Assembly (NCBI GenBank): GCA_003864495.1
Contig: ML133401.1
Span: 6,129,189-6,193,188 of the forward strand
Direction: 5' to 3'
From: Nemopilema nomurai
Lineage: Eukaryota; Cnidaria; Scyphozoa; Rhizostomeae; Rhizostomatidae
DNA length: 64,000 nucleotides
Below the pieces are notes generated by a model. The model had not been told where the DNA came from and did no database searches. It worked only from the letters and a program-made list of their open reading frames with translations. Every line of letters begins with the position of its first letter. Position 1 is the first letter of the stretch. Made by a program: the position numbers and the translations under genes. Positions 15,001 to 27,700 of the stretch are shown here, one piece after another.

Positions 15001-18000
15001 CTTCTAGAGGGGGACATGCTCCAGCCTTCTGGAAGGAGTACATGTTCCAACTTTTTAGAAGGAGTACATGTTCCAATCTTCTACAAGGAGTACATGTTCC
15101 AATCTTCTAGAAGGAGTACATGTTCCAGCCTTCTAGAAGGAGTACATGTTCCAATCTTCTACAAGGAGTACATGTTCCAATCTTCTAGAAGGAGTACATG
15201 TTCCAGCCTTCTAGAAGGAGTACATGTTCCAATCTTCTAGAAGGAGTACATGTTCCAACCTTCTAGAAGGAGTAAATGTTCCAATCTTCTAGAAGGAGTA
15301 GATGTTCCAATCTTCTGGAAGAATTACGTGTTTCAATCAATGACGTAACATAAATCAGGCGTGTTGAAATTGAATACCTCTTTGTCAGAGCGAACGGGAG
15401 TCAGTTGGTCTGGCAGTCTTGGGAAGACGGACAGGCAGGTTGTAAGCTCCTTCGCAGTGTTGTTGACGATGCTGGCAAGTTTCGCAAGCGTCGGAGAGAA
15501 CTCAACCTGATTGGAAAAAGTTTCAGCTTAGCATGGTGCATACACATTGAGCTGTATGATTGAAGCCTTAACATTCTCTGGCGTTAAAAAGCTGTTAATC
15601 AGGCCATATGAAAGATATTTTCTCAATAATCGTCGCCTATTGAATATTCTATACAGTAGTGATTGCTGATTAGCTGATTAGTGATAGGCTCGCGAGTGAT
15701 AGCCTTCGAATGACGAAAAAGCGCCTGCTAGACAAGAAAAATTCAAATCATGTATCCACACGGAAACCTGACATGATCCAGGTTTTTAAGAATGTCCGAC
15801 ACGACCTGATTCGGGACAAAAAACAATACTAACTATGGCGAGCAACAACAACCCATCTTCAACTATTGTTAAACATTTTACCTTGACTCCATCTAAGATG
15901 ACCTTCACGCGAAAGAGGGGATTCGGGGGGTTTTTACCGTCGCCATTTATCGCACGAGACAATTCTTGTAAGGACCACTTCACATTTAAGCGGAAAGCTT
16001 CCTCCAACATTTCGTCCATTTTCTTTGTGTATCTTAACCAGTGGTTTTGCACCTAAAAACAACAAGAATATCGTTAACAGATGGCACTCAAACTTTGCCA
16101 GTTGCACTAAAAGGAATTAGACTGATGAAAAGCTAGACTTGAAAAAAATATTAAAGTCAAATAAAGTAGAATAAAGACCAATTGCTGTAGAAAGATTAAA
16201 TAAAGTCAGTTGTCGAAACAAAAATTACCTCTGGTCCATCAAGTTTAAATACATCATACATCTTCCTCATGGTCGAGATGATTTCACTGAATACCAAGTG
16301 CAGTCGAGTTTGAACTAATTCTCTGTGCTTTTTCTAGAAATTGGAATTTAAAAACTGTCACTGCAAACTTACCGATTCGATAAACTTAAAAGCAAAAAGT
16401 AATTAGAAGTACTAGAATTGGAAAAGAGCAATTGAAGAGGTGACAGAAAATATCAACCATGGACCGCATATAAATGAGAGAATTTTAATGAAAAAACGAG
16501 AAAAGAAAAACATGTACAAGAGTATAAATTAGGAAACGAAGTGATGCAAGAAAATGATGACGAATGTAATAAATGAAGACAGCAGGATGGTGATTAATTT
16601 TCATTATACTTAATATGACATCTTCTTAAGTCTGCCACTTTAAAAATTATTGCAAGTATCAAAAACAGAAACATCTAGCTCTTCAATCATTTGTTGCCAT
16701 GGTATGAGACTACTGTCCCAAAGGAGGGAATAAAATCCTGAAATTAGGCTCACTTGCTCCTCTTCGAATTCCAAATTGTCGTAAACTCGCTTTCCATCAA
16801 TGCTGACAAGAAGCATTTCCGTGATCGTCTTGCAGTCATTCGCTACCATCAGGTTGGCACTTTTGTACTCGTCCACGATGTTTTGTACCTGAAACGAAGG
16901 TTAGATTCCATCATAAAAGCGTTCCCTGCCTGCCCAAAAGAACTTGCATGTTTTGTATTGGCAACTAGAGAGCGAAAAGAAGGTAGAGATCTGACCCACT
17001 CAGGTTCAGTATGGTGTGAAAAATCCATCCACCTACTTTGCCACAGTTAACTCGACAGTCGTTGATGAAGTACTCCGAAGCACCTTTCAGAGACCAGTTT
17101 AGCTTCGTCAGGCCAGGGTGTGTTCTTTTGTCCAGAAAACGAATTCGCTCGCGAAACAGGCCTCTCTCCTCAGGAGAAAGCGCGGCAATGATTCTACGAG
17201 CAGAGAAGGAAGCAAAATAGCACTGGGCCTAAGAATTAGACGTTTTTGGCGGCTACACAAGCATTATACACGGCAATAAACATTCTTCCTTGATTGCCTG
17301 TTGCTTTAAATCATGCAAGTGCGTTGGTTCACAATGTCAGTGACAGTGGCTCAAAGGTTGTTACATGCAATAGAAATAAGGCAACATACATACCAAAGTC
17401 TATCTATGGCCATTAATATGTGTAATCGACTACAGCAACCAGCATTCGGATTGCCTGAATACAGACATATATCTAGCATTATTTCTTTACCTGTTGTAGT
17501 CTCGAACAACCAACAATACACTCTCTTTGAGGATTCTCAGCTCTTCCTTTCGTGAATGCACTTCTGACGCGTAATGGGGGATTTCGAACATAAGCCTTTC
17601 CCAATAGTGTATCTCTTGAAAGAGTTTCTGCAGCTTTCTGTGGAAATCAAGATCAAACCCACAAGATCAAACCCACTCGCGGAAAGAGCTGGACAAAATC
17701 AGATAAAATCATAGTTTTATAAATGCCAGATAGGATGACCATAAACTACTATTATTATCCATGTCCAGCTGAAAATGAGAGGTGAAAGATGCGTGCAATG
17801 TGAATGGCAGGAGACGGAGGCGTGCAGCGGAGCAAAATAAAGAGCGGAGGCGCTTACCTGTCGAAGTTCAAGTCGAGCATCCCAGCATGCTCTACACTCC
17901 TCATCATCAGGGGAATCTCCAACAGCTTGCCAATATCCTACAAAAAACCAGCAGAGCTAGAGACAATTAGATTGACAATGACCAACAATGACGAATTTTA

Positions 18001-21000
18001 ATGACCAATGATGACCACCTCAATAATCGACAGTCACTGCACAGAAACCTTTCTCTTTAGGAACACACGTGCCATTACAGAGCATCGAATGTGGCCCTCT
18101 TCTCGAGTGGTAGCCCCTAAATATGACGTCATCGAAGATTATTTACGAAACAGGCAGTTTACCTTGTCGACTGTTGCAGTCCACTCGTTGAAGGTTTTTC
18201 TCACATACTCATCGAGGGCCTGAGAAGAAGAGATAAATACATCAATGACAAGATCACACAAGTTTCAAGACATCCACGCACATGACCACATCTCCAATCA
18301 GCAACGGGACAATGGAATTATTTCTAATTGGAAGAGAATCAACCTTTGGAGGAAAGAATATATTTGAAAGCAGCAAGAAGAACTTTCTGTGTTCTGGTTC
18401 TCACTTTTTTTTGAAAAAAAGAAACATAGAGGACAGGACTCAAAACACAAACCTGAGCAAGTTGCAGATATTGCGTTTTGATTTCTTCACCCTGACCAAC
18501 TTGCGGCAAGTATGCTGCCTTTTCCAGTACCTGGGGCACAAGAGTCACTCATTCAAAACAGAAATAGAATTACTAAAATATACCAATGGCCTTATCTGTA
18601 CGTTTGCAGAGAGCCACGCAATCTCTAGGTGAATTCATAGAAAAATTAAGACAATTTGGCACTGTGAGGTTTTGACCATGTTTATTGGGGTCGTTTCTGT
18701 GTGTCAATCATCTCTTGATTTCATCAAAGAGCAGACTTTCTGAAGGAGGTTGCGTGGTATACGATATTGTTGGCCAGTATGCCTGTTACAATACATAATC
18801 ACTGCAGCCTAATACAGATATTAGGCACGTGATCGGCTTTGATGTAGCTCCTTGGAAGAAGCTAAGAGATCTTGTTGTTAATTTGACTCTCAGTGTATCA
18901 TACTAGTGTAGCATACATCCATACCCAGGAGGACTACGAGTGTATTTCTTAATCTGCTTTCAGTTAACATGACACCAGTAACCGTATATGATACTTAAAT
19001 ACAATATAGATGCGTAAAAGGTATCCGTAAGTAGGCCAAACGAAGTTCTAGTTCTTACCTCCATGGGCTTGTCAATTCGCTTTTTCAAACTCTTCGCCCA
19101 TGAGGCAAGGCCTGCGTATTTGGGATGCAGAGAAGGAAGCTGCACCTTCTTCGTGTTGAATTCTTTCTTCACTGCATTGAGCTCCTCATTGAATAACTTG
19201 TATACTTTAACAGTTCTCATATCAATGGTGCGTCGAATGGCCTAAGGATCAGATCATGGTGTCTATAGCTACATTTTGCTTCACAAAACATTCCTCTGAT
19301 CTAACTTTGAATAAATTGTGAATGCCAAACTTTAAACGTGAATAAAGCAAAACCGAACTTATAGAAAAGGATCAGGTTTTATCGACAATGATACACAAAT
19401 CCCTAAATCATAGGGCGATGGTAGTGTTGTAGATGGGAGGGCGGGTAACGGTGGAAATGTGGGTAATGCTCTTCTTCTCAACGGCAACCCCTACTACAAA
19501 CTAGCTTGAGGAGTACAAAGGCATACCTCTCTGGAAGACAAATGGACGAAGCTGCGTAAAATTTCTGCGCCGTGCTGGACATTGGTTACGGTTTCAAACG
19601 CCGAATTGATGACATTCTGCATCATGACTTCCAAATCTTTCACACCGGCGCGGAAACGATTGTACACATCATGCCAGCTGGCCGCCTTAAAGTAGGAAGA
19701 TGGTATGTTCAAATCAAGTGACATTGACATATGTTAACCTGAGCATGCAGAGAAGCATTAGAAAACACACGAAGTAATGGGCCAGTACAAAGATGACCTG
19801 AGGGACAAACATTTAGGTTTTCGGATGCATAGGAAAGAGCTGCAAACTAATGGAACTGACGCATTACATCACAAAACTGACGCAACAGTGCAAGGGAACA
19901 TAACTTGACATGAAGAGTCCTTCATTTGTCGATGTTTTTTCTACCAATCAGAATACCTTTCATCCATAAATTCTTCTGAAGTTCACCATTCAAGTCAACA
20001 GACTATAGCCTCTTTCAGTTTCTGACAGTTTGATGTTTGCTTTAATCTAAACTATTTTCCGTTGAGCAGTATTACCTTGACATCTAGAATCAAATGCTTC
20101 ACGTTCTTCAGTATTTGCAGGTTCTTCTCAAACGTCGCCTCAATCTCCATCAAGCCACGCACAATTTCAGGTCCTTTTAGACCTGGGAAAATTGGCAATG
20201 GTACTTTCTGGCCATCGACCATTCTTGCGAAATGCATCTGCCCATCACATACCTATAATGTTGAAAAAGGGACTCCTAGAAACACTTGGAGACAGTAGTT
20301 CTTATTAGAATATTATTGGTCTGAATCACATGGCTTTATAAGAATAGCCAGTTTAAACTGAGATTTGTGACGCTTGCAAAAGTTCATCGCTTACATCTAA
20401 ATACTATGACCATATAGCAGCAGCTTCGATCGGGAATGTTTCCACCAGAATACGAAATGGTCTTGCATTAGAAATGGTTTACACAAATAAACATATGCAC
20501 AATGGCATTGCCTTTGAGGTTATTCGTTCATTGGCAATTAGATTAAAAGAGATTGAATGCAAACAAGGTCTATAACCAACAAAAATGATCTCATAAACTA
20601 AAAATATGATAGGTCAATGTACTAGCAAGGACAAAATTAATTTTTCAAGCGTGTACTGTTGATTTTTCAAATCAGTCATCTGAGACTTTCAAAATTCTCC
20701 TTAAAACTGCTGTGTGTACGTTCTGACACCTCTTGAAAACAAAACTCTGTATATTGATGTCCCCTGCAGAGGAATTAGGCCTTGAAGAAGCAATGATACA
20801 GTCCCAAAATATCTGCCAATCGTTACCTCGAGTAGGTCCTTGCACCGCTGAACAAAAGCATCGACTTGTGCAAAGATGCTTGTTTGATCCAAAACCCACT
20901 TTTCCGAAACTGAGAACTTTAAATGCATTCTACTTGCCTAGAGAGAACAAATCTATAGCTAGCCTTACGAAAAAGAAAGTAAAAGGTTCCTGGATACAGT

Positions 21001-24000
21001 AACCAACAAAACAACTACAAGACAACTGAAGTATGTAATGTTTAATACTCATCAGAGATAGATGCCGAGTAACGACAGGATCTATATGTAGCGTTTGGGT
21101 CCGTGACAAAGAAAAAGGAGCTATCTATAAGTTCATTATGCACTGGCAAGTGGAAGGATACCCCTGCTAATTCGGAGCGACGATATTAAACAATGGACTG
21201 GACTGGGCTTAACGGAAGCAACGATAAGAACTGAAGACAGAATGAGATGGAAGACGGATATTCAAACGTGGATACACAAACATCCTTTACAGTGGCTTGA
21301 TGATTATGATGCCGATCATTTAAGGGGTTTACACGAGCTTCCACAATGGACTGGATGCCATTGAAAAAAGGTATGGCAAGTTTACCCTTTGGTAACTGTC
21401 CTTCCAGGACAAGCAGCAACTTATGCTTTCGTTAAGTCCTCTGATACTAGTCAGAGTGTTCCCGTTAAATATGTCGTCAAGCGAAATCTTGGTGCTGCAT
21501 CGTCGGATCACCTCGTTGCTGATCTGGATGGAAGAAAATGAGAGAAAATTTAACTACCTTTTAAGGTAACACATTTACAAGTTTACTTGGAATAAATTCA
21601 TAGGCGATAAGTAGAAAGCTCTTCCAGTTAATGACTTCCAATTTAAGCTTCATTGACAGCTAAAGAACGCTTCAAAAATTCAAAGCTAATGGAAACAAAA
21701 TTGAAAAAAGTGAAAAGAATATCATGGCAGCTTAAGAGCAAAACGAAAGACATGATTCATAAAGATGCAAAAAAGATGGTCCTTGCCTTCCTGAAAATTC
21801 CGGTTATTCTCTCTCTGCTCCTAAAGTGTTCGGAATTCGTCCAAATAATCCGAACTAGGCCAAGCAACTCTGGCAGGATCTTCGGTATGTCTTTGGGCTC
21901 AGAACGTGCTAGCTCCCCGCACGGCTTTTGGAGTATTGACAAGAACTTCAGATTGCTCTGGGCTTGGTTTGATCCATCCTTGGAGAGAAGATATTTACTC
22001 ATACCACAAACATTATGCATTCGATTTTGACAAAAAATATGTTTAGCCCAACGGTTTTTGCTATCAAAATAACAAGGTGGGCTTTGGCACAAAATATTGC
22101 AGAAAACAACAGATAAATTAAAATTTGCCCATGTTCAGCATTAACAAAAGAGGCTCATAAGTTCTGAACATTTGAAAAAAGGTCTCATGGGAGGGCTTAA
22201 ACATAGATCCTCATCTAGCCATTTCTACCGTATTATTGAGATTTTACATTTAACATGGCAGCTCCTGCAACCAACGTAAAATGACATCTACATCAGCACC
22301 TTGGAGTATCACCTCAGTCGCCAATAAATCCAGCATTCTTAATGATGCATCACAACAAGCAAGTTTTTAGAATACCTTGGCAGCTTGAAGAATAATATCT
22401 ATAGACCTAATCGACTTCTTCAGGATATATCTTCGCCTACATACTTGGGCCTCGTAGCTATTTTTTGCTAAGTCAATGAAATAATTTCTGGTAGGGAAAT
22501 GCGACCCAGAACTTGGTTCTGCTAGTCTTACTATGTTTTGCTATGGGGTTCTCGTAGAGTTGAATAACCTCACTGTTACAAGCTTAAATGCTCACTTGAA
22601 TCAACTTTGACAGCTTGAGGAAGGGGCCAACATACGAAGACTTGGCAATCGTCAAGATCGAAACTATTTGTTTAACCCCTGGCTTGTCCAGCTGATCACT
22701 TATGCCTTGAAGGTCGTTGCACCTGCCTCTCCAAAATGCAATCTCTTCCAGAGGGCCTGCATTCTCAGAAGTTTCATGGGCATCTTGATTGTTTAGCAAT
22801 TCTTTGATCTGCCTAGTCCAGTGTATCATGGCAGCTAGACAAAAGAGAACCTGTATTAGTGGTTTTTACAGTCATTGTTGCAGCAAACATTGTTAATTCA
22901 AAAAGCTTCGAATCTGTAGCACAATAGGAGTCTGCCACAATAGCTTAGAAAGAAAACTATGGTTAGAATAAACAAAAAATGTGATTGCCAAAAAGACATT
23001 TATTTATCATTTTTATACATTAGAAGTATATGTTCAGCTGAAATACAACAATAAAGAAATACATAAATGACCACTGGTAAAGTCACTACTCACTCTCCAG
23101 TCTTTGCACAAATTCTTTGTTTCTTGCAGCTTCTTCCAGGCTTGTATCAACCCCTTCATTTGGGACATAAAGCACAGTTTTTCCCTGCATTTTGAAAGTG
23201 GCATCTGTAAGGGTTGCCATAAACTTATGGACATGAGCTATGAAATCATTCTTTATACCTGTTTGATTGTTGAGGAGAATCAAGACTGGCAAATACAGAG
23301 TGCAAGTTGATGCTGCTTTGATATGTAATGTAACAGCCATTCAACAAATACAATAAACCAGGCTATCTCTTAGATTCCTACATCAATCACGCATCAATTC
23401 ACCTACCATGTAACCCTATTTTTTGAAAGTTCAGAGAGGACAAAATCCTTAAGCTGTTTCTGAACCTCTGAATTAAAAAATATAATCTCATTTAACTTTG
23501 GCTGTCCTAAGGCTATAAGTCTTTGTGTTACTTAAATACTTACCTTGCAACTAAAAATCAATATTTTATTGATAAACTATAATCCTTTTCACATAAAGCA
23601 ATCATAAAAAGGATACTCTCTGGCCATGTTGTGTTTTTGAAAAAGTGAGGCCCATAGATGCTTGTCATAACCCTTAACAAGCTCTCTATATAGTTCCCTC
23701 TAATCTTGCCAAACTGCAAAGATTTGCCAATATTCTCAGATGTAATCTGGGATCCTTCTTTGCGGATGAAGTACTGCAGCTCATCAACTTGAAAAACTGG
23801 ACAATTTGTTGAAATTACAAAACCAGCAATGGCATCAATGTAACAAATGAGTATCCGCTTGGTTGAGTCTTTAACAAACCCCTTGATGACTTCACAATGA
23901 TCATCAGTCCACATTTCCGCTCTGAGAGCTCCAAGAGATATTCTTTTCTGTATCAATCTGACCTGTGAATTATAGCTCTATATTGCAGAAACAGCACAAC

Positions 24001-24775
24001 TTGTAAAAGAGGGAAATATTTTCCTACTACAAAAATGTTAGTACTTTATAATCCAAATCAGCTCACAGACATATCTTGATTCTTCATTTTGAATGAAAAT
24101 CATGAAGTTGCTAATTTCCCATCAGTGGTTTGTCATTCTATGTTAATCTAACATAGATGAATATGAGAAGATATGCAAGACTGACAAAATATTTTATAAA
24201 TTTATACCAGCATTCTCTTAACAGCAAAGTGATAAAATAGAGCATTTAGAGTCTTCATTTAGAGGAAAGTTAAAAATGTCCAAATTCAAATATATAAAAT
24301 TTATGTACCAATACTTCATGTGCTTATGAATACATTTTACACATATTTTTCCATTCACTCACAACTTCTGCCATCTCTTGATCATTGCTCATCTCAGCGG
24401 CTTCTTGTTCAGCCATCTTGTTTGTTGCTTCTAGAGAACCTGAAGTAACTGGCGAGGTTGGGGGAGCATCTTCATCGGTGAAAGAATAGTGCCCTGAAGC
24501 ACCACTTTTGGTCCTTTGACTGCCTCTAGATGGTACTGACTGCTTTTGGAATTGATCTAATGGTCCTTCATCAACTCCATCCATATTAGAGATTTCTTCA
24601 TAATCTGCATAAATCAAAGATTAATTCTATCAGCTCTTGCTTAAGTGCAAGAGATTAATATAATTTTAGAATGCAAATTATTCAACAGAGGAATATTTTG
24701 GATTTTCTTCAAGGGAAGTTTGGTAACAGATTTTAAATATTTCAAATCACTTACCAGTATATGGATCTTTTGTGT
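3..24775 (-). CDS. DNAH2: Axonemal dynein heavy chain, DNAH2 type (tail, linker and AAA1 P-loop; 3' part beyond left edge)
   Basis: Inner-arm axonemal dynein motor subunit; the family drives ciliary beating by ATP hydrolysis. Exons on the minus strand, 5' to 3': 24755-24775 (uncertain microexon), 24363-24604, 23617-23962, 23094-23258, 22596-22834, 21787-21978, 21386-21523, 20827-20937, 20076-20252, 19527-19685, 19059-19241, 18453-18530, 18163-18219, 17858-17937, 17491-17637, 17037-17193, 16754-16888, 16229-16333, 15882-16052, 15378-15506, 14082-14197, 13759-13854, 11052-11252, 10446-10602, 9824-10030, 9347-9499, 8860-9000, 6710-6863, 6400-6506, 5904-5983, 5542-5635, 5088-5174, 4737-4817, 4298-4355, 3292-3452, 2626-2682, 2336-2434, 1980-2105, 1496-1606, 922-1110, 488-591, 3-178. 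Splice phases agree at every junction, giving about 1,929 codons. Recognisable landmarks are the tail ([19 protein letters not shown]), the linker ([29 protein letters not shown]) and the AAA1 Walker [11 protein letters not shown] followed by [14 protein letters not shown], a wording typical of DNAH2 and unlike DNAH5, 9 or 7. The true start codon was not found; the first exons lie at or above 24.36 kb. One intron uses a GC donor. Confidence 0.93.
94..123 (-). other. AAA1 Walker A (P-loop) of the dynein motor
   Basis: Reads [10 protein letters not shown] on the minus strand inside the last visible exon (3-178). It is the nucleotide-binding loop of the catalytic AAA1 module. The exon ends with a GT donor at positions 1-2, so the motor domain continues to the left of the window. 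Confidence 0.95.
4417..4618. repeat. 31-bp minisatellite in DNAH2 intron
   Basis: About 6.5 tandem copies of a 31-bp unit built on GGGTTCAAAGAGGTYGATTC, with alternating T/C and G/A variants between units. It lies in the intron between exons 4298-4355 and 4737-4817. Confidence 0.9.
8145..8216 (-). tRNA. tRNA-Glu (anticodon UUC)
   Basis: The minus strand forms a full 72-nt cloverleaf: acceptor TCCCGTG pairs with CACGGGA, followed by discriminator G. The D-loop contains the A-box sequence TGGTCTAGTGG, the anticodon arm is GGCG/CGCC around loop TTTTCAC (anticodon TTC at 8181-8183), and the T-loop is GGTTCGATTCC. A TTTTT run just downstream (about 8136-8140) is a Pol III terminator. The gene sits inside the DNAH2 intron between exons 6710-6863 and 8860-9000, on the same strand as the host gene. 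Confidence 0.96.
8407..8822. mobile_element. Possible MITE with imperfect terminal repeats
   Basis: The left end (CACCCTTTTTTATAAGGAGCC) and the inverted right end (CCCGCCTTTTTTTTTAAGGA) are related, and both are flanked by TA. Inside, AAGTTCCTTA-like motifs recur several times. There is no coding capacity. A mariner-type MITE would explain it, but the ends are degenerate. It lies in the DNAH2 intron that also holds the tRNA gene. Confidence 0.35.
9549..9596. repeat. 12-bp tandem repeat
   Basis: Four copies of GTCGACAAYGAA-type units, in the DNAH2 intron between exons 9347-9499 and 9824-10030. Each unit carries a GTCGAC palindrome. Confidence 0.85.
11310..13728. repeat. 53-bp minisatellite array (about 45 copies) in DNAH2 intron
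   Basis: Tandem units of 52-54 bp contain TCATTCACATATGAGGGTCC, then CTACTGCTGC and a C-rich run CCCCCCTCCCCAAGCCTCC. Variants include GGATCC, CTGCAG and loss of a few bases. The array fills the intron between exons 11052-11252 and 13759-13854. It is split at 12202-12269 by a copy of the unique sequence that flanks its left end. In the DNAH2 pre-mRNA each unit supplies GGGGAGGGGGG-type G-runs. Long proline- and cysteine-rich reading frames here are only translations of the repeat. Confidence 0.97.
12202..12269. repeat. Internal copy of the array's left flank
   Basis: About 68 bp beginning CGAATTACCACCGTGTTAGA is essentially identical to 11256-11323, which lies between the splice acceptor of exon 11052-11252 and the first array unit. 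It marks a tandem duplication of about 946 bp (flank plus about 16 units). Confidence 0.92.
14347..14708. mobile_element. LTR-like dispersed repeat, copy 1
   Basis: About 362 bp starting TGTAGAAACGAGTTGTG and ending GGAGTCACTACA; it is the reverse complement of the block at 49245-49603. TG...CA ends, the length and the lack of coding sequence suggest a solo LTR. An AATAAA lies at about 14568 in this orientation. Flanks (AATT/GATT) give at best an imperfect target duplication. It lies in the DNAH2 intron between exons 14082-14197 and 15378-15506. Confidence 0.75.
14990..15325. repeat. 26-bp minisatellite in DNAH2 intron
   Basis: About 12 copies of a 26-bp unit (GAAGGAGTACATGTTCCAAT then CTTCTA). 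The unit carries the near-palindromes TCTAGAAGG and ACATGT. It lies between exons 14082-14197 and 15378-15506, next to the LTR-like repeat. Confidence 0.92.
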
Positions 24776-27700
24776 CTTAGATATTTAGTCAAATTAACCT
24801 CTTGACACTTCTAAATCTTCCTGGCAAACTGGAAGATTATATAGAGAATCAGTGTAAACTTTAACAATCTGGTAATTTAGTGAAACTTCAGTTGTGCTTC
24901 CTAAGAATCCATAGCTCGTGTGAATAATAATTTATCTGATCCAAGTTTATGATAAAATCTATACCCAGAGCTATCTTCAAAATGTGTGCTCCAGCCCAGT
25001 TCAGAAATATTGCAATAAACATTATAAATACTGTTGGCAAGGCAGAACCTTTAGGACTAATTGTAAATAATACCAGGATGGACTCCATGTAATTCTAGAG
25101 CCAGATATATGCCAATAGGCGATATGAAAAACAATGGGGAATCATCGTTTCATGCCAGATATCTCAAGCATAAGCTACTTGCAAGATTCCTTGCTGGAAA
25201 TAATATACAGCTTCTTTCTGAATATTACAAAACATAGATTATGTACTGCACAAAGATTGATTCATTCAAAGAGTTTTTTCTACATAAACATAAGGTTTAC
25301 CCGAAGTCGAGAACCAGACACCAAGCCTTTTCCTTGCAAAGCCAAAACAACCTTTAAACTATTGTATAGCTATTAGCTGCTGATACAACTTACTCGCTTG
25401 GCTACTGGCATATAGACAAAGGAGTGAATAACATTGGATACTAAACTTTTGCAAACGAAATTTTTTTCGCCACCTATTAGGCTACTCTACATCGCTAATG
25501 CTTGTGGCACATTTTAAGGCAGAATCTACCAACTAAACCACACTTGGCTGATGGCGGCAATGTTATGTGCCTCAAACTTAACCTCTTATTTGTCAGTTTC
25601 AAAAATGCATCTTTACAGCTTTGCAGAAAATTCAATGGGCGACTTGGCGAAAAAGCAACTTGGTGACTTTAACTAAAGCATGGGCAGACAAGTAAATCAT
25701 TTACCTCCACAAGATAACTGTATATTCTGTTGCAATACTCGTCAAACAACCCGGCCTAAATGATAGCCAGTTTGGTTGCTATGTTGGTTGCCATAGGACT
25801 CCCTAAATGACCACTGCGTAGCAGTAGCGAAACCACAGGGATCATTACCATTGGTGAACTCCAAAAAGCTTTCTCGCTTTTTTATAAGAGCATTTAACTT
25901 TTTGCCGAGCCTCGATGTTTTTGAAATTTTCGGTTCTGAGCCTAAGATTACTTATAAACTATTCTTGCAAAACACAGTGTAAATTCACCTTAATCAGGGC
26001 CGGATCCAGGATTATTAGAAGGGGGCGTAGGGATGACTTCTTTGAAAAATTTCGCAAGGCAGGGCTGTAGAAGAGGTGCAGGGGGTCCAGGGAGGGAGAC
26101 CCTGAAAGCCCCTGAGATGATGCCATTTTGGGGCCTCGAAATGGCTTAGAATCCTTAAATTTGTCTTTCAGCGTAAGAAAACACGAGGAATACTACCTTC
26201 TAAGTATCCAACACATTAGCAGACAATGACAGTCAACCAAGTTGGCTCATATGCGACTTCACTTTAGGTTTATAACATGAATTTGCAAGCCACAGCCCTA
26301 GCTCATCTGCTAGTGACAGACTGCGTGCAGTCGGGTAAGAAAAAACCCGAAGAAAATTTACATCGTCTACTGTTTATCTTAGATTTTTCAACAAAGCAAA
26401 AATATAAACACGAGCATGTATTAAAGAAACAAGCCAAGTCTCAGAACTTATCCTGAAAAACTGATTTTATGGCTGTGATCTATTGCGTTATAGCAGGGGA
26501 GGGATCTATCGGCAACACCTTTAATCCATATCCTTAAGCTAGCGCTAAACGCAGTAGATAATAATCATTGCTCGGTAAAAGTAACAGAATGATTTGATCC
26601 AGTCCTGTTAAATCAAAGAACATTTTCAATTTTAAAGTAATGGTCGCTTCATCATAAATTTCAACAAGAGCAATCAGGACAACGAGAAGAAAAATTAAAG
26701 ATAACTTTTACTCTTGGTATAGGTTGACATGCGTGGCGCCACGAAATCGAAAGTGAGGAGGGGGGCAAAAATCAGCAACTATAGTCGTTACAATAGTCGA
26801 AACTATAGTCGTTCGAAAAGTGGCATCTGGGAAAGACACCAATGAGTCAAGTTTGTTCTGCGATAATTGTTCGAAAGGATTCTGGTGAAAGTCATTTGCA
26901 TTTAAAAAAGGGCATGGAAGTTCTGGAACAATTTTTCGTGATATATAAGGAATCATTTGGAAAAAACTACAAGAACTTCAAATCAAAACAAAAACTTAAC
27001 ACAACAGAAGAGTTATAGTAAATAGTCAGCAGGGACGGATTTAAGAAGCAAAGACTGGGTGTTAGACACTAATTGGATTTCTGTGCCACATCCTTGAGGT
27101 CAATGGTAAATGATTGAAACGCCCATTTATAAATTTTGGTTTTTAACTTTAAGGTAAAGAAGACTAAAAGTAGAGGCGTAGCTAGGGTTGGAAGATTGGA
27201 TGGGTAAAGAGGAGAAAGTTTTTGCTGATCACATCATTACGGATTTGGGAAAACACCCTGTTTTGAAAATGCGCTTGAAAAAGCTTTGGTTTTTTAATTG
27301 TAGCAATGGTTGGCTAATTAAGCACAACAGTCATATTTAGCTTTTTGTCACTGGCCTCTACAACTGTCTTTTTCTTTCACAAATCCTCTAGCCGGGGTGT
27401 CAGAACCTCAGAAAGTCAAAGGATGAAGAACAGGGGAAAGGAATTGCGAAGGGGAGTAGAAACAAGGCTCTGGCACCCAGGGTACAATTCCTCTTACTCT
27501 TATATTCTGAAGTTTGTAATGCAAGGCGAATAGAAAATGATTTACCTGTAAAACTGATTCTCCAAAGTAGCCAAATGATTCATATAGTCGCTCTTTTAAA
27601 AAAAAATTTAATATTGTCTAAAATGAAAACAACTATCCTCCCCCCCCCCCCCTTCCACCTCTGAGGTACTAATTTTATTTCAAATTTGTACTTTTCTCAG

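Noticed and set aside
15016..15240. Plus-strand 74-codon repetitive frame
   Set aside because: Translation of the 26-bp minisatellite, with no gene context.
24605..24617. Start of DNAH2 at 24617
   Set aside because: The codon there is TTG, not ATG, and a splice acceptor (TTTATGCAG) lies between it and the coding exon.
25985..26130. Transposon end GGGCCGGATCCAGG
   Set aside because: A common terminal motif, but no inverted partner end was found, so boundaries cannot be given.
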